Source of the DNA: Betaproteobacteria bacterium UBA6910
GTDB taxonomy: Bacteria > Pseudomonadota > Gammaproteobacteria > Burkholderiales > UBA6910
NCBI GenBank assembly: GCA_002451065.1
Contig: DKBC01000010.1
Span: forward strand, 9,970 to 17,248
Reading direction: 5' to 3'
Length of the DNA: 7,279 bases
In this document: in pieces, positions 6,277 through 7,279 of the stretch
Layout of the letters: every line of letters starts with the position of its first letter
How positions within the stretch are numbered: the first letter of the stretch is position 1
Made by a program: the position numbers and the translations under genes
The notes under the pieces: generated by a model
Told to the model about the DNA's origin: nothing
Database searches by the model: none
What the model saw: only the letters and a program-made list of their open reading frames with translations

Positions 6277-6454
6277 AAAATATGTGCGGTATTGCACGAC
6301 GGAACACCACTCTGCGGAGGAGTTCGCGTTCTGGAAGAATCCGCATGTTCAGACCCGGCTTGGTGCCGCCGCCTCCCATCAAACGTAAGTTTGGGAACAC
6401 CTCCTTCGACCAAGAGGTCTCATGTCCGTCAACCGATAAGAAGGATCTTGTCCC

Positions 6455-7075
6455 ATGTCAGCATTTCGCATGATCGTCGCGCTTGCCGCGCTCCTCGCGT
6501 CCTTGCCCACAGCCGCCCAGGCTCCAGCCCCAGAGACCGGCGAAGCCCGAGCCGTTTTCGCGGGCGGCTGTTTCTGGTGCGTAGAGTCGGACTTCGACAA
6601 GGTGCCCGGGGTCATCGCCACCACGTCGGGCTACATTGGCGGCACGAAGAAGAACCCCACCTACGAGGAGGTGTCGGCGGGCGGGACCGGCCACGCCGAA
6701 GCGGTGGAAATCGTTTATGACCCGGCCAAGGTGAGCTACGAGAAACTCCTGGAGGTGTTCTGGAAGAACATCGATCCGACGGTGAAGGACCGCCAATTCT
6801 GCGACGGCGGCTCCCAGTATCGCAGCGCCATCTTCTACCTCAACGAGGAGCAGAAACGCCTGGCGGAAGCGTCCCTGGAAGCCCTGAAAAGGAACAAACC
6901 CTTCAAGGGGGAGATCTACACCCAGATCGTTCCGGCGGGCGAGTTCTGGCCCGCCGAGGAATATCACCAGGACTACTACAAGAAGAATCCGATCCGGTAC
7001 AAGTTCTACCGGACCGGTTGCGGCCGTGACGCGCGGCTTAAGGAGATATGGGGCGCCCAAGCCGGGGGGCATTGA
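6455..7075 (+). CDS. msrA: Peptide-methionine (S)-S-oxide reductase MsrA, exported
   Basis: Reduces the S-epimer of methionine sulfoxide in proteins (and free) back to methionine. The 206-residue product begins with a signal peptide (hydrophobic MIVALAALLASLPTAAQA, likely cleaved after about residue 23), so it should act in the periplasm rather than the cytoplasm. The catalytic motif GGCFWCVE carries the nucleophile Cys39. Other family blocks are GYIGG (59-63), TGHAEAVEIVYDP (78-90), GGSQYRSAIFY (118-128) and EYHQDYYKKNP (169-179). Cys189 in YRTGCGRDARL is the probable resolving cysteine; Cys42 and Cys116 are extra. Start ATG 6455 has AAGGA 9 bases before it. No msrB and no MsrP/MsrQ gene is adjacent, so its electron donor in the periplasm is not visible. 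It converges with the dehydrogenase gene 15 bases downstream with no obvious terminator between. Confidence 0.96.
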   Translation: MSAFRMIVALAALLASLPTAAQAPAPETGEARAVFAGGCFWCVESDFDKVPGVIATTSGYIGGTKKNPTYEEVSAGGTGHAEAVEIVYDPAKVSYEKLLEVFWKNIDPTVKDRQFCDGGSQYRSAIFYLNEEQKRLAEASLEALKRNKPFKGEIYTQIVPAGEFWPAEEYHQDYYKKNPIRYKFYRTGCGRDARLKEIWGAQAGGH

Positions 7076-7090
7076 CCCCGGCGATGCAAC

Positions 7091-7279
7091 CTAGGCGCGC
7101 ACCGCTTCGGCGATAGCCTTTCCCACTTCCTCGGTTCCCGCGCGCCCGCCCATGTCACGGGTGCGGGGGCCCCCCGCGAGCACGGTCTCGATGGCGTTCA
7201 GGATCGCTTCCGCCGCCGCCTTCTGACCGAGGTGCTCCAGCATCATCGCCCCGGACCAGATCTGCCCGATGGGATTGGC
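7091..7279 (-). CDS. Isocitrate/isopropylmalate dehydrogenase family protein, tartrate dehydrogenase-like (3' part only)
   Basis: Only the last 62 codons are in the window; the gene enters from the right edge and ends at a TAG at 7093-7091. The fragment contains [18 protein letters not shown], the conserved C-terminal block of the NAD-dependent beta-hydroxyacid oxidative decarboxylases, followed by [18 protein letters not shown], the closing helix region. The [11 protein letters not shown] wording is that of the tartrate dehydrogenase/decarboxylase (TtuC) and related 3-isopropylmalate dehydrogenase-like branch rather than classical LeuB or Icd. The NAD-binding and substrate-binding residues lie outside, so substrate (tartrate, D-malate, isopropylmalate or other) cannot be set. 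Confidence 0.88.
   Translation of the reverse strand, partial: ANPIGQIWSGAMMLEHLGQKAAAEAILNAIETVLAGGPRTRDMGGRAGTEEVGKAIAEAVRA

Larger units (their letters stand above)
6198..6454. promoter_or_regulatory. Divergent intergenic region with AT-rich island and palindrome
   Basis: This 257-base gap separates the leftward glycine-zipper gene from the rightward msrA gene and should carry both promoters. A markedly AT-rich island spans about 6235-6283. It contains the inverted repeat 6254-6276 and a direct repeat ATTCGA (6235-6240 and 6248-6253). The right half (6290-6454) is GC-rich without recognisable coding sequence; GGAACACC occurs twice (6301-6308 and 6394-6401). No confident -35/-10 pair was identified. 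Confidence 0.4.

Overview
The window is a GC-rich stretch of bacterial chromosome carrying eight protein-coding genes: six complete and one cut off at each end. Gene content, Shine-Dalgarno sites and the close resemblance of the phosphate permease and the Rieske oxygenase to remembered proteobacterial proteins suggest a proteobacterium, most likely a beta- or gammaproteobacterium. That placement is an inference from family memory, not a computed one. No transposase, integrase, CRISPR array, tRNA or rRNA was seen.

Left part (1-1692). An ABC-transporter ATPase of the LolD/MacB type runs leftward off the edge. It is divergent, across a 146-base gap, from a complete rightward gene for a Rieske-type non-haem iron oxygenase with all metal ligands present and no visible reductase or ferredoxin partner. 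A gene-free gap (1693-1999) follows, with small hairpins but no convincing gene.

Middle (2000-5554, all leftward). In transcription order: a DUF47/PhoU-like accessory protein, a PiT-family phosphate permease 3 bases after it, and, after a hairpin-rich 159-base gap, a CPA2 cation/proton antiporter with a C-terminal RCK/TrkA-N domain (KefB/KefC/YbaL type). The first two are almost certainly one low-affinity phosphate-uptake operon. The antiporter may be co-transcribed or may start from its own leader.

Right part (5628-7279). A strong intrinsic terminator ends a leftward gene for an exported, alanine/glycine-rich glycine-zipper protein with an internal duplication and a Lys/His/Tyr/Asp-rich tail. 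Across an AT-rich divergent gap lies a rightward gene for an exported peptide-methionine sulfoxide reductase A. It converges with the 3' end of a leftward isocitrate/isopropylmalate dehydrogenase family gene, closest to the tartrate dehydrogenase group.

Together the genes look like ordinary housekeeping and envelope-stress functions: phosphate uptake, ion homeostasis, periplasmic methionine repair and envelope export. No clearly new system stands out. The most interesting leads are the alternative hairpins ahead of the antiporter, the duplicated glycine-zipper protein with its basic tail, and the orphan Rieske oxygenase.
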